Below are positions 32,536 through 41,393 of a stretch of 64,000 nt of DNA, one piece after another. Position numbers and translations under genes: made by a program. Under the pieces are notes generated by a model that was given only the letters and a program-made list of their open reading frames with translations, did not search any database and was not told the origin of the DNA. Positions within the stretch are counted from its first letter, which is position 1; each line of letters starts with the position of its first letter. The DNA comes from Dysgonomonas sp. 520 (lineage in GTDB: Bacteria > Bacteroidota > Bacteroidia > Bacteroidales > Dysgonomonadaceae): positions 30,732 through 94,731 of the forward strand of contig NZ_QVMP01000009.1 of the NCBI RefSeq assembly GCF_010501095.1, written 5' to 3'.

Positions 32536-34015
32536 CTCCTGTCTGATTTCCTTTATCACCGTTTTTGTCGTTGTTGTTCCTATTAGGCTTATTATTACGT
32601 TTTTTAAAGTTCTTCTTCTGATCGTTGCGGTTGGCATTTGTAGCCGCATTTTTGTTTTCGTCACGTCTTTCACGTTGAGGTTTATTATTTTCCTGACGAC
32701 CTGCTTCATTGGTTTGCGCCGGCATTTCTCCATTATTTTCACCAGCCGGACGTGAGCCTTGATTATTATTCTTGGATAATTTTTTCTTTTTCTTTTTGGG
32801 TTTATTATCGAAACGAGTAATACTTTCCTGAGCCAACACGTCTGTCGGTTTGTTTTTTTCTTGCGCCTGTTCATTATCCGGAACCAAAGACAAAGGTTTA
32901 TAGTTCCTCTTATTCATACGCACAATTTCATAAACCCGTTCCTTGTCAATAGTCACCAAATTGGCAGCGAAATGCTTATCCGTTGAATAGGTCATCATTC
33001 CCGACAATATATCCGTCTTGAAATGAAAGTATGAACTATCTTTCGTTTCCAAAACAACTTCCTTCGATGGCAATTTACGTTGAGCTTCTACATATACATC
33101 GACTTCGTAGTTGAGACAGCATTTCAACTTGCCACATTGTCCGGCCAGTTTCAACGGATTCAGGGATATATCTTGGTAACGGGCGGCCGACGTTGATACC
33201 GAAACAAAGCTGGAGATGGAACTGGAACAGCACAATTCTCGTCCACACGGACCAATTCCGCCGACACGACCAGCCTCCTGACGAGCACCAATCTGCTTCA
33301 TTTCTATCTTTACCCTGAACTTCTCGGCATAAACCTTGATCAATTGGCGAAAATCGACACGTTCGTCCGCTATATAGTAAAAGATTGCTTTATTGCCATC
33401 TCCTTGATATTCAACGTCACTGATTTTCATTTGCAAACCAAGTTCTTCGGCATATTCCCTCGCACGAAGCATTGTTTTATGTTCCAATGCTTTAGCAGCA
33501 TTGTATTTTTCCATATCTATCGGTTTGGCTATACGGTAGACCCGCCTCACCTCTCCGTTAGGAGCCCGATAGTTGCTTTTTTTCATTTGCAGCAACACCA
33601 GTTTCCCCGTAAGGGTAACTTCGCCTATATCATGCCCTGGACTAGCTTCCACGGCAACTATATCTCCTTTAAACAACTCCAGATTATTGCTATTCAGGTA
33701 ATATCCCTTTCTGGTGTTTTTGAACTGTACTTCAACCATTTGAGTACTCATTCCCGCTTCCGGCAAATCGCACAGCCAATCAAAGACTTCCAGTTTGTGA
33801 GTTCCACTCAAACAAATACACTTTCCATTTTTGGCACAAGAATCACAATTTTTCTTATTGTCCGTCTGACATCCGTTACCCGTCTTGCATCCGCATGTTT
33901 CTCCCGGATTCTTTCCACAAGTACACTTGGTTGATTCTTCTGTTTTTTTCGCCAGAACCTGCTCTTCTTTATTGGGTTCCTGCTCTGTATTTTGATTTGT
34001 ATTATCTAAATCCAT
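32522..34015 (-). CDS. PSP1-domain protein (RicT/YaaT-like) with Cys-rich N-terminus
   Basis: 497 residues from MDLDNTNQ. The N-terminal ~85 residues hold about eleven Cys in short-spaced clusters (CTCGKNPGETCGCKTGNGCQ, CDSCAKNGKCICL). The PSP1 core (about 110-340) has GGIGPCGRELCCSS and LAGQCGKLKCCLNYEVDVY, four or more conserved Cys. The tail (about 400-497) is Lys/Asn/Gln-rich and disordered. In Bacillus, RicT joins a [4Fe-4S] complex that aids RNase Y. It lies between holB and gldH, as is usual in Bacteroidetes. Confidence 0.88.
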   Translation of the reverse strand: MDLDNTNQNTEQEPNKEEQVLAKKTEESTKCTCGKNPGETCGCKTGNGCQTDNKKNCDSCAKNGKCICLSGTHKLEVFDWLCDLPEAGMSTQMVEVQFKNTRKGYYLNSNNLELFKGDIVAVEASPGHDIGEVTLTGKLVLLQMKKSNYRAPNGEVRRVYRIAKPIDMEKYNAAKALEHKTMLRAREYAEELGLQMKISDVEYQGDGNKAIFYYIADERVDFRQLIKVYAEKFRVKIEMKQIGARQEAGRVGGIGPCGRELCCSSSISSFVSVSTSAARYQDISLNPLKLAGQCGKLKCCLNYEVDVYVEAQRKLPSKEVVLETKDSSYFHFKTDILSGMMTYSTDKHFAANLVTIDKERVYEIVRMNKRNYKPLSLVPDNEQAQEKNKPTDVLAQESITRFDNKPKKKKKKLSKNNNQGSRPAGENNGEMPAQTNEAGRQENNKPQRERRDENKNAATNANRNDQKKNFKKRNNKPNRNNNDKNGDKGNQTGDVQA

Positions 34016-34080
34016 AGTTTTATATCTAGGTTTCAAACAAAGCCCCTTTTCCTGCTTTGTGGGTTTATATTATAGTAAAA

Positions 34081-35199
34081 TCACCTTTTCAGCAACATGG
34101 TAACTTTCAGGCATAAGTCGAAAAATACCATTTTCGCATTCACATTTTGTTCTATATGCCGTTCGGCCAGAGCCAATTCGTCAGAGAAGTCTATAATATT
34201 CTTCTCATTGATGAACGGGGCAAACCGAACGCCGAAATTACCCTCATCCTGATTAAGATAAATCATTTCGGGATGTTTCAGGTTGCTGACAAAATATTCA
34301 CGAATCATTCGTTGGCAATATACTAAAAAATTCTTTTGTCTTTCTCTTCCAACCGAAGCAATATCGTTGGCTATCTTTTTTATATCCTTAATGTTCCTCG
34401 CATACGACGAGCGCATCATCTGAACAAAAAGGTTGAAAAAAAACTTATGTTCTTCATCCAGACTGATGGTTTCCATTGCTTTCAGGTAGCTGCCATTTGC
34501 AATATGCGCAACCGATGCTGCATCCTGTGGCGAAACATTATACTCCGACTGCAATGTACTGATCATTACGTCTTCGGGCAAACCATGTATATTGACACGC
34601 TGGCATCTGGACTGAATTGTTGTAAGGATATAATCAGGATTGTTAGAAACCAACAATATAAGGGTATTATCCGTAGGTTCTTCAATCAGTTTCAAGAGTT
34701 TATTTGCACAAACTTCATGCATCTTTTCAGGAAGCCATATCAACAAAACCTTATATTTTGCTTCATATATTTTCAGGCTCAATTTGCGGATTATCTCTTC
34801 ACTCTCTCTGGCATAAATAAGCCCTTGAGCATTATCTGTCCCTATATGCGCCAACCACTGGCTCAGGCTGAAATACGGATTTTCGGAAACCATAGTCCGC
34901 CAATCGGAGATATAATCGTCGCAAACTTCTTTCTTATCTTTTTTGATAATCGGAAATACAAAGTGCAAGTCGGGATGTGCCAGATTTTTGTATTTGACAC
35001 ACGAACTGCACTTTCCACAGCTATCATTTTCCTGAGGATCGAGACAATTGAGATATTGAGCATAGGCAATAGCCAAAGGAAGTTTTCCTACCCCCTCCGG
35101 TCCGCAAAAGAGTTGTGCATGAGGCACAAAACCCTCGTTGGCCGTCCGCAACAGCCTCTCCTTTACTTCCGATTGTCCTATGATATCTGTGAAAAACAT
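34081..35199 (-). CDS. holB: DNA polymerase III delta' subunit
   Basis: 372 residues. It belongs to the AAA+ clamp-loader family. The N-terminus has CGPEGVGKLPLAIAYA, a P-loop remnant with Leu in place of Thr/Ser, as in non-hydrolysing delta' subunits. The zinc module CLDPQENDSCGKCSSC (about 50-65) and the LIEEPTDNTLILLVSNN segment with sensor-like TTIQSRCQRV follow. It is part of the complex that loads the beta sliding clamp in replication. A hairpin separates it from metF upstream; PSP1 and gldH follow. Confidence 0.92.
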   Translation of the reverse strand: MFFTDIIGQSEVKERLLRTANEGFVPHAQLFCGPEGVGKLPLAIAYAQYLNCLDPQENDSCGKCSSCVKYKNLAHPDLHFVFPIIKKDKKEVCDDYISDWRTMVSENPYFSLSQWLAHIGTDNAQGLIYARESEEIIRKLSLKIYEAKYKVLLIWLPEKMHEVCANKLLKLIEEPTDNTLILLVSNNPDYILTTIQSRCQRVNIHGLPEDVMISTLQSEYNVSPQDAASVAHIANGSYLKAMETISLDEEHKFFFNLFVQMMRSSYARNIKDIKKIANDIASVGRERQKNFLVYCQRMIREYFVSNLKHPEMIYLNQDEGNFGVRFAPFINEKNIIDFSDELALAERHIEQNVNAKMVFFDLCLKVTMLLKR

Positions 35200-35224
35200 T
35201 TATTTAAAATTATAAGTAAAAAGT

Positions 35225-35268
35225 GAAAAACGAATTTCATCAACTATTTTTCGTTTTCAGTTTTTCAC
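35225..35268 (-). terminator. Terminator between metF and holB
   Basis: On the minus strand GTGAAAAAC and GTTTTTCAC pair across an AT-rich loop, followed by a T-rich run, just after the metF stop at 35276. Confidence 0.65.
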
Positions 35269-35275
35269 TCCTCAT

Positions 35276-36238
35276 CTAATACACCTCTTTTGCAATACGC
35301 CTTACGCTATCCGTTGCCATCAACGAGTAGAAGTGAATGCTCGATACTCCATGCCCGATCAATTCACGACATTGTTTGATACCCCATTCCACACCTACTT
35401 CTTTTGCCTCGGCATCTGTTTTGCATTTTCTCAATTCAATAGCCAGTTCTTCAGGAATATCGGAACGGAATATTTTGGGCAATACACTCAATTGGTTCAT
35501 CAAAACAATAGGTTTGATGCCCGGTATAATAGGCACGGTTATACCCTCGGTACGACATCTTTCTACAAACGCAAAATACTTCTCATTGTCAAAAAACATC
35601 TGTGTGACAAAGTACTCCGCACCCATCTCCTGTTTCATCTTCATATAGTGAAGGTCCGATTCCAGATTGGGAGCTTCCTCGTGCTTTTCGGGATAACAAG
35701 CCATACCATAAGAAAAAGGCGTATCGAACTGCTCAAATGTAGATCCATCGGCAGCAATTCCTTCATTAAACAGATTTACCTGCCGTTGCAGATCAGTAGC
35801 ATACTTGTTGAAGTTACCTTTCAGTTGGTCTGCATCCAATTTATTCGCATCCCCTCTCAAAAGCAAAAGGTTATGTATTCCCAGAAAATTGAGGTCGATA
35901 AGAGCATATTCCGTTTCTTCACGGGTGAACCCCTTACAAATCATGTGAGGAATTGCCGTTACATTATACTTATTCTGTATGGCGGCAGCAATAGCCACAG
36001 TTCCGGGACGCTTACGCACATTTACTTTCTGTATGGTTCCGTCCGGTTGTTCCCTATAAACATTTTCGCTATGATGCGTTGTTATATTTATATATTGAGG
36101 GTCAAACTCGATCAGTTTGTCAATTATATTGTAAACCTTTTCTATACTGTTCCCTTTCAGAGGAGGAAGTATTTCGAACGAAAAGGCTGTTTTATCCGAT
36201 TTACTTATCAAATCGGTGATCTTCATTTTATTCATCAT
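35276..36238 (-). CDS. metF: 5,10-methylenetetrahydrofolate reductase
   Basis: 320 residues. MetF is a FAD-dependent TIM-barrel enzyme that makes 5-methyl-THF for methionine synthesis. Visible motifs are FSFEILPPLKGNSIEKVY with the catalytic Glu, INITTHHSE, GIHNLLLLRGD (folate/FAD region), GMACYPEKHEEAPN and TQMFFDNEKYFAFVERCR. The ATG overlaps the rseP stop by 4 bp (ATGA), so it is translationally coupled to the envelope-stress gene upstream, an arrangement set by genome packing rather than by pathway. Confidence 0.94.
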   Translation of the reverse strand: MMNKMKITDLISKSDKTAFSFEILPPLKGNSIEKVYNIIDKLIEFDPQYINITTHHSENVYREQPDGTIQKVNVRKRPGTVAIAAAIQNKYNVTAIPHMICKGFTREETEYALIDLNFLGIHNLLLLRGDANKLDADQLKGNFNKYATDLQRQVNLFNEGIAADGSTFEQFDTPFSYGMACYPEKHEEAPNLESDLHYMKMKQEMGAEYFVTQMFFDNEKYFAFVERCRTEGITVPIIPGIKPIVLMNQLSVLPKIFRSDIPEELAIELRKCKTDAEAKEVGVEWGIKQCRELIGHGVSSIHFYSLMATDSVRRIAKEVY

Positions 36239-37569
36239 TTTATAAAGAATCTATATACATCATTTCCATTTGCATAAATCAACAATGCAAACAATAGAAT
36301 CATACCCGCATATTGTGCATATTCCATAAACTTTTCGTTTGGTTTACGGCGGGTTATAACCTCATAAAGCAAAAACATAACATGCCCTCCGTCGAGCGCA
36401 GGGATAGGAAGAATATTCATCACTGCTAGGATGATAGACAGAAATGCTGTCATAAACCAGAATGCCTGCCAATCCCAAGTCGCTGAAAACAAACTACCAA
36501 TAGCACCAAAACCTCCAAGGCTTTTCACCCCTTCCGATGTAAAGACAAAACGGAATTGAGCAATATACCCTTGCAGTGTTTCTTTAGCCAAAGTCAGACC
36601 TGCCGGAAAAGACGCAAAAAAGCCATACTTATCATGCCTTAATGCTCCGGGATCAACAACCTGCACGGTAAAACCTAATTTGCCTAAAGAATCTATCTGG
36701 GCACTGGTTTTATATCTTGTTCCGTCACGATAGAAACGCATATCGACCCTGTTCGATTTATTCTCACTAAGCAAAGTTGTCATTTCCGAAAAAGATTTCA
36801 CCTCTTTTCCGTTAATGGAAATTATACTGTCGCCCTTAATTAATCCGCACATGAAGGCATTACTTTTCGGCACAACACTATCTATAACAGCCGGCACAAT
36901 AGGCTGAAAAGCCACCTTTTTGGATGCAATCAGCTTATCGGCAAAATCTTCTGCCATTGTCAATGTTATCTGCTCCCCATTACGGTCAACCACTATCTGA
37001 CGTGCCTCGGCAAACTGCATATAAGTGTTCAGGAACAATGTTCTATCATCATACATTTTCAGCTCTTGACCATCGGCACTGATTATTCGATCTCCATCCT
37101 GAAAACCAGCATCCTTAGCCACATCACTAAAAGACATACCCCGTTTGAGGTCTTTAAAAGCCACGTAGTTGTCACCCCATGCAAACGTTATCATGGAATA
37201 TATAAAAACCGCAAGAATTACATTGAACAAAACACCGCCGACCATCACCAGAAGACGCTGCCATGCAGGTTTTGAACGGAATTCATACGGCTGAGGAGGT
37301 TGAGCCATCTGTTCTTTGTCCATCGACTCGTCAATCATGCCCGATATCTTTACGTATCCGCCAAGCGGCAACCAACCGATACCATATTCTGTATCACTGT
37401 TTTTAGGTTTATATTTGAATAGGTGAAATCCGGCATCAAAGAAAAGATAGAATTTTTCAACCTTGATTTTAAACAGCCGGGCAAACAAAAAATGTCCGAA
37501 CTCGTGAATAATGACCAAGATTGATAAACTCAGAATAAGTTGTAACGCTTTTATAAAAAAAGTTTCCAT
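36235..37569 (-). CDS. rseP: RseP-type site-2 protease
   Basis: 444 residues. The zinc site HEFGH is at residues 22-26 in the first membrane helix. Two PDZ domains follow (about 125-285; GDRIISADGQE and GDSIISINGKEV), and the C-terminal metal ligand motif NILPIPALDGGHVMFL comes near residue 395. It is an inner-membrane protease that cuts anti-sigma factors and signal-peptide remnants. It lies 22 bp downstream of dxr, the usual order, and overlaps metF. Confidence 0.94.
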   Translation of the reverse strand: METFFIKALQLILSLSILVIIHEFGHFLFARLFKIKVEKFYLFFDAGFHLFKYKPKNSDTEYGIGWLPLGGYVKISGMIDESMDKEQMAQPPQPYEFRSKPAWQRLLVMVGGVLFNVILAVFIYSMITFAWGDNYVAFKDLKRGMSFSDVAKDAGFQDGDRIISADGQELKMYDDRTLFLNTYMQFAEARQIVVDRNGEQITLTMAEDFADKLIASKKVAFQPIVPAVIDSVVPKSNAFMCGLIKGDSIISINGKEVKSFSEMTTLLSENKSNRVDMRFYRDGTRYKTSAQIDSLGKLGFTVQVVDPGALRHDKYGFFASFPAGLTLAKETLQGYIAQFRFVFTSEGVKSLGGFGAIGSLFSATWDWQAFWFMTAFLSIILAVMNILPIPALDGGHVMFLLYEVITRRKPNEKFMEYAQYAGMILLFALLIYANGNDVYRFFIK

Positions 37570-37591
37570 TCGTTTTTGTTAGTATATAAAT

Positions 37592-38746
37592 TTATATAAG
37601 TTCGGAGGCTATTCTACGAGCCTCCTCATTCGATTCGACATAATCCTCATAAGTTGGTTTACCAACAAACGAGGCTTTTTGCATTGTTTTTTCTATAATA
37701 TCGCTCATCTCCAGAAAGCCTGTCTTTTCTCTCAGGAAAGCGTCTACTACAATTTCGTTTGCAGCATTCAATATGCAAGACATATTTCCGCCTATCCGTG
37801 CCGCTTCAAAAGCAAAAGCCAGATTTCGGAACTTATCCATATCCGGTTTTTCGAAAGTCATTGTACCCAGTTTGAACAAATCTAACCTCTCGAAACTTGA
37901 TTTCAACCTGAATGGATATGCCAACGCATACTGTATAGGCAGACGCATATCGGGCAAACCCATCTGTGCAATAACCGAAGAATCTTCAAATTGCACCATC
38001 GAGTGTATAATTGACTGAGGATGAACCACTACTTCTACCTGATCGGGCGAAAGTCCGAAAAGCCACTTGGCTTCTATCATCTCAAAGCCTTTGTTCATCA
38101 AGGACGCTGAGTCAATGGTGATCTTCGCACCCATATCCCAGTTAGGATGTTTTAAAGCCTCACGCTTAGTCACTTTCGACAGCTCTTCTTTCGACATATT
38201 TCGGAAAGGTCCTCCCGAAGCCGTAAGCAAAATTTTCTCAACAGGACTGTTTTCGCCAACCAAGCACTGAAATATGGCCGAATGTTCCGAATCGACAGGC
38301 AGTATGGGTGTTTTATATTCCAACGCCAATTCGGTAATAAGCTCACCTGCAACAACAAGCGTCTCCTTATTAGCCAATGCGATCGTCTTTTTTGCTTTTA
38401 TCGCACTTATTGTTGATGCCAAGCCGCAATAGCCTACCATTGCCGTTAAAACGATGTCTATCGGTTCGCTCTGCACAACCTGTACGATGGACTCCATACC
38501 TGTCCATACTTTTACAGGCATATCGGCAAGAGCGTCTTTCAAGGCTTGATATTTTGCTTCGTTTGCAATGACTACAACCTCAGGCTGAAATTCCCTGGCC
38601 TGTTTTATCAGCAAATCCACACTGTTGTTGGCAGTGATGGCATAAACCTCAAACTTATCGGGGTGCTCGCGCACAACATCCAAGGCCTGCGTTCCGATGG
38701 AACCGGTTGAACCTAATATTGCGAGTCTCCGTTTCTTCATTTCCAT
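37592..38746 (-). CDS. dxr: 1-deoxy-D-xylulose 5-phosphate reductoisomerase
   Basis: 384 residues. It is the NADPH-dependent second step of the MEP isoprenoid pathway and the target of fosmidomycin. Motifs are LAILGSTGSIGTQALDVV (NADPH), LANKETLVVAGELI, PVDSEHSAIFQCL (metal Asp/Glu), LTASGGPFR, HPNWDMGAKITIDSASLMNK and VEVVVHPQSIIHSMV. All catalytic regions are intact. It is followed by rseP and preceded at 2 bp by an M23 peptidase gene, so the group is one operon. Confidence 0.97.
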   Translation of the reverse strand: MEMKKRRLAILGSTGSIGTQALDVVREHPDKFEVYAITANNSVDLLIKQAREFQPEVVVIANEAKYQALKDALADMPVKVWTGMESIVQVVQSEPIDIVLTAMVGYCGLASTISAIKAKKTIALANKETLVVAGELITELALEYKTPILPVDSEHSAIFQCLVGENSPVEKILLTASGGPFRNMSKEELSKVTKREALKHPNWDMGAKITIDSASLMNKGFEMIEAKWLFGLSPDQVEVVVHPQSIIHSMVQFEDSSVIAQMGLPDMRLPIQYALAYPFRLKSSFERLDLFKLGTMTFEKPDMDKFRNLAFAFEAARIGGNMSCILNAANEIVVDAFLREKTGFLEMSDIIEKTMQKASFVGKPTYEDYVESNEEARRIASELI

Positions 38747-38748
38747 AA

Positions 38749-39624
38749 TTAGAACGAAATATAATTTTCGGGATTTACAGGACTTCCTTTATACCACAGT
38801 TCGAAATGTAAGTTTGCCTTACCTTGTCCCTTTTCTTCTTTTCCCACAATAGCAAGAGCTTCCCCTGTGCTAACGCGGTCGCCCAAGTCTTTCAACAACA
38901 TGGCGTTATTTTTGTAAATGGATATAAACCCGTTTTTGTGTTGCACTTGTATAACATACCCGTCGGCATCATATCCGGCAAAAACAACCGTACCCTCCAA
39001 TGTTGCCACAACGCTTTCTTTCGGAGCAGTTATCATATCTATACCGAAATGGCGTGCGCCTATGTCGAACGGTCTTTTCACCAATCCTTTCACCGGACGG
39101 AAGAAAGTCATTCCTTCAACCATCGGGGTGGCTGAATTTGCAGCCGATTGAATATTATACTTTTCTTCTTCTTCGTAATTCTCTACAAATTCCCGTTCCG
39201 CATCCGACGGCAACAGTAATTTATCGTCGGGAGCCACCAACATAGAATCGGGCAGGTACTTGATCGAGTCGGTCTGCACTTTACCCTCAAAAGCCAAACG
39301 GATATTTTGGAGGTAAGCCTCCTGATATTGTCCACTTCTTTCCAGCGAATCGACCTGAATAGCCGACCTTATGGCTTGTTCCCTAATTTCAGAATCCAGA
39401 TAACCGGGCAAATAGTTCCTGATTGGTGTAGAAATAATGATAATTGACGTTAAAGAAATCAGCAAGAGGGCAAAAGCCACAACCACAACAGCACCCGAAA
39501 ACCACGAAATGCGCATTTTCCAAGTTTCGGACAGCGTATTTTCATTTATTATAGACACTTTATACTTAAAGTGTATCCGCTTCCAAAAGTCGTGTTTTTT
39601 CTTTTTATCCCTTCTTCTGTTCAT
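38749..39624 (-). CDS. M23-family peptidoglycan endopeptidase-like membrane protein
   Basis: 291 residues. A short basic N-terminus (MNRRRDKKKKHDFWKRIHFK) precedes one transmembrane helix (about 43-66). A linker follows and then a LytM/M23 domain at about 170-290: GLVKRPFDIGARHFGIDMIT, ATLEGTVVFAGYDADGYVIQ, and KANLHFELWYKG with the HxH-type end. The first ligand motif reads HFGIDM rather than HxxxD exactly, and the active-site set looks mostly kept. It anchors on the periplasmic side and should cut peptide crosslinks or regulate cell-wall enzymes. A -7 element at 39658-39651 lies just upstream. Confidence 0.85.
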   Translation of the reverse strand: MNRRRDKKKKHDFWKRIHFKYKVSIINENTLSETWKMRISWFSGAVVVVAFALLLISLTSIIIISTPIRNYLPGYLDSEIREQAIRSAIQVDSLERSGQYQEAYLQNIRLAFEGKVQTDSIKYLPDSMLVAPDDKLLLPSDAEREFVENYEEEEKYNIQSAANSATPMVEGMTFFRPVKGLVKRPFDIGARHFGIDMITAPKESVVATLEGTVVFAGYDADGYVIQVQHKNGFISIYKNNAMLLKDLGDRVSTGEALAIVGKEEKGQGKANLHFELWYKGSPVNPENYISF

Positions 39625-39650
39625 TAAATATTATTACCAAAACAAGATTG

Positions 39651-39658
39651 CAAATTTA
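39651..39658 (-). promoter_or_regulatory. -7 promoter element of the M23 peptidase-dxr-rseP-metF operon
   Basis: Minus-strand TAAATTTG, 27 bp upstream of ATG 39624. Confidence 0.6.
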
Positions 39659-39731
39659 TAAAAAAGATATGCAATACCTTACATGTAGGCAAGACATATT
39701 ACTTAAATAAATCAAAAAAGCTAATTATGCC

Positions 39732-39820
39732 AATCTGTAATTGAAAAACGTTGGTTTGTTTTCGATATTGTGTCGGGGCGAATAAACATTCGCCCTGATA
39801 TTCGGGTGTAAAATTTCACA
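39732..39820. repeat. Partial dispersed repeat with GGGCGAAT-AAAC-ATTCGCCC hairpin
   Basis: The stretch AATCTGTAATTGAAAAACGTTGGTTTG and the 20-bp hairpin at 39776-39795 match, in inverse orientation, the element at 49979-50178 (hairpin 50100-50119). One end is not recognisable. It fills much of the 450-bp gap before 40076; the rest of the gap is AT-rich with a promoter. Confidence 0.65.
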
Positions 39821-39970
39821 TCCTTATGACAACAATATCACCCGAAAACAGCCTCTGTCTGAGAAATAACAACTTTCAGAAAATAAGTAAACAAGAGTTA
39901 ATTACAGAACTCAAACAAGCTGTTTCCAAAAAAAGTAGAATAAATGAAGTCCAAAATAAAAAAAAATAGC

Positions 39971-39978
39971 TATTTTTG
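39971..39978 (+). promoter_or_regulatory. -7 promoter element of the serine palmitoyltransferase gene
   Basis: TATTTTTG, 97 bp before ATG 40076, which implies a leader of about 90 nt. Confidence 0.5.
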
Positions 39979-40075
39979 CAGCCTGCTTTTTTGTGAACAT
40001 TACAAATATGTATAAAAAGTGTTGCAAGAATGCAGTTATAACTTAAAATAAAAGGATTTTGTTATAATATTTATT

Positions 40076-41278
40076 ATGAATCTATTAAAAGAAAAAATGT
40101 TTAAATACGACGCTGCTCGTAATGCTCGCGCGGCAGGTATTTATCCTTATTTCAGAGAGATCCAAAGTGATCAGGATACTGAAGTTACAATCAATGGAAA
40201 GAAAGTCCTGATGTTTGGCTCAAACGCCTACCTTGGATTAACTAATCACCCAAAAGTTATAGAAGCCTCCATCAATGCTACCAAAAAATATGGTACAGGA
40301 ATGGCAGGCTCTCGTTTTTTAAACGGGACTCTTGATATTCATACCGAACTGGAAAATAAACTGGCAAACTTTGTAGGAAAAGAAGATGCTTTGGTTTATT
40401 CTACCGGATTCAATGTAAATCAAGGTGTTATAGGCTGCATTACGGGGCGTGAAGACTATATCATTTGGGATGAGCTCGACCATGCTTCCATCATTGAAGG
40501 AAACAGAGCATCTTTGTCGAACAAACTGAAATTCAGACACAACGACATGGAATCGCTCGAAAAACAACTTCAAAAATGCGAGGCCGACAAGGTTAAACTA
40601 ATTGTTGTAGATGGCGTATTCAGCATGGAGGGCGATGTTATCAACCTTCCTGAGCTGGTAAAATTAGCAAAAAAATACAATGCCAATGTGATGATTGACG
40701 AAGCTCACGGACTTGGAGTTATGGGACGTAACAACAACGGAAAAGGTGTTCACGACCATTATGGCTTGACCGATGACATGGACCTGATTATGGGAACATT
40801 CAGCAAATCGCTGGCTTCTATTGGTGGATTTATAGCAGCAGATGAGGCTACGATAGACTATCTTCGCCACAATTCTCGCCCATATATTTTCAGTGCCAGC
40901 ATCACTCCGGGAGCCACAGCAGCTGCCTCTGCCGCATTAGACATACTGATTGCCGAACCGGAAAGAGTAAAGAACCTTTGGGACAATACACACTACGCAT
41001 TGGAAGGATTCCGCCAGATGGGATGCGAAATAGGACACACTTCAACACCTATTATCCCGCTGTTTATCCGCAACAATGAAAAAACATTTATGATAACAAA
41101 AGCCTTGTTTGAAGAGGGAATATTCGTCAATCCGGTGGTTTCGCCGGCAGTTGCACCTAAAGATACGCTTATCCGCTTCTCACTGATGGCAACACACACG
41201 AAAGAACAGGTTGACATGGCTATTGAAAAGATCGGTGTCATCTTCAAGAAGTTTGAAGTAATGAATGTTCTTGCCTAA
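40076..41278 (+). CDS. spt: Serine palmitoyltransferase (alpha-oxoamine synthase family)
   Basis: 400 residues. It is a PLP-dependent fold-type I enzyme. Motifs are NAYLGLTNHPKVIEA, GTGMAGSRFLNGTLDIHTEL, DELDHASIIEG, VIDEAHGLGVMGRN (PLP-phosphate and ring contacts), and the Schiff-base Lys in GTFSKSLASIGGFIA (about 245). In Bacteroidales this subgroup makes 3-ketosphinganine from serine and palmitoyl-CoA, the first step of sphingolipid synthesis. Close relatives (Kbl, BioF) use other acyl-CoAs, but the sequence and the lack of biotin or threonine-pathway neighbours favour SPT. Confidence 0.85.
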   Translation: MNLLKEKMFKYDAARNARAAGIYPYFREIQSDQDTEVTINGKKVLMFGSNAYLGLTNHPKVIEASINATKKYGTGMAGSRFLNGTLDIHTELENKLANFVGKEDALVYSTGFNVNQGVIGCITGREDYIIWDELDHASIIEGNRASLSNKLKFRHNDMESLEKQLQKCEADKVKLIVVDGVFSMEGDVINLPELVKLAKKYNANVMIDEAHGLGVMGRNNNGKGVHDHYGLTDDMDLIMGTFSKSLASIGGFIAADEATIDYLRHNSRPYIFSASITPGATAAASAALDILIAEPERVKNLWDNTHYALEGFRQMGCEIGHTSTPIIPLFIRNNEKTFMITKALFEEGIFVNPVVSPAVAPKDTLIRFSLMATHTKEQVDMAIEKIGVIFKKFEVMNVLA

Positions 41279-41325
41279 AAAACAGAAGAGAATACAGGAA
41301 ATAACAATTTCTTACAAAATAAAAC

Positions 41326-41366
41326 AAACCCTCTAACGTTAAATTCTTTAGAGGGTTTTTATTTTT
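41326..41366 (+). terminator. Rho-independent terminator after spt
   Basis: AAACCCTCTAA and TTAGAGGGTTT form an 11-bp stem followed by a long T tract. Confidence 0.9.
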
Positions 41367-41393
41367 TTCAAATAAACGTATTACATTTATAAA

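Noticed and set aside
32536..32874. Upstream extension of gldH to 32874
   Set aside because: The extension is low-complexity Lys/Arg sequence from the PSP1 gene's tail read in another frame; the lipoprotein signal peptide begins at 32535.
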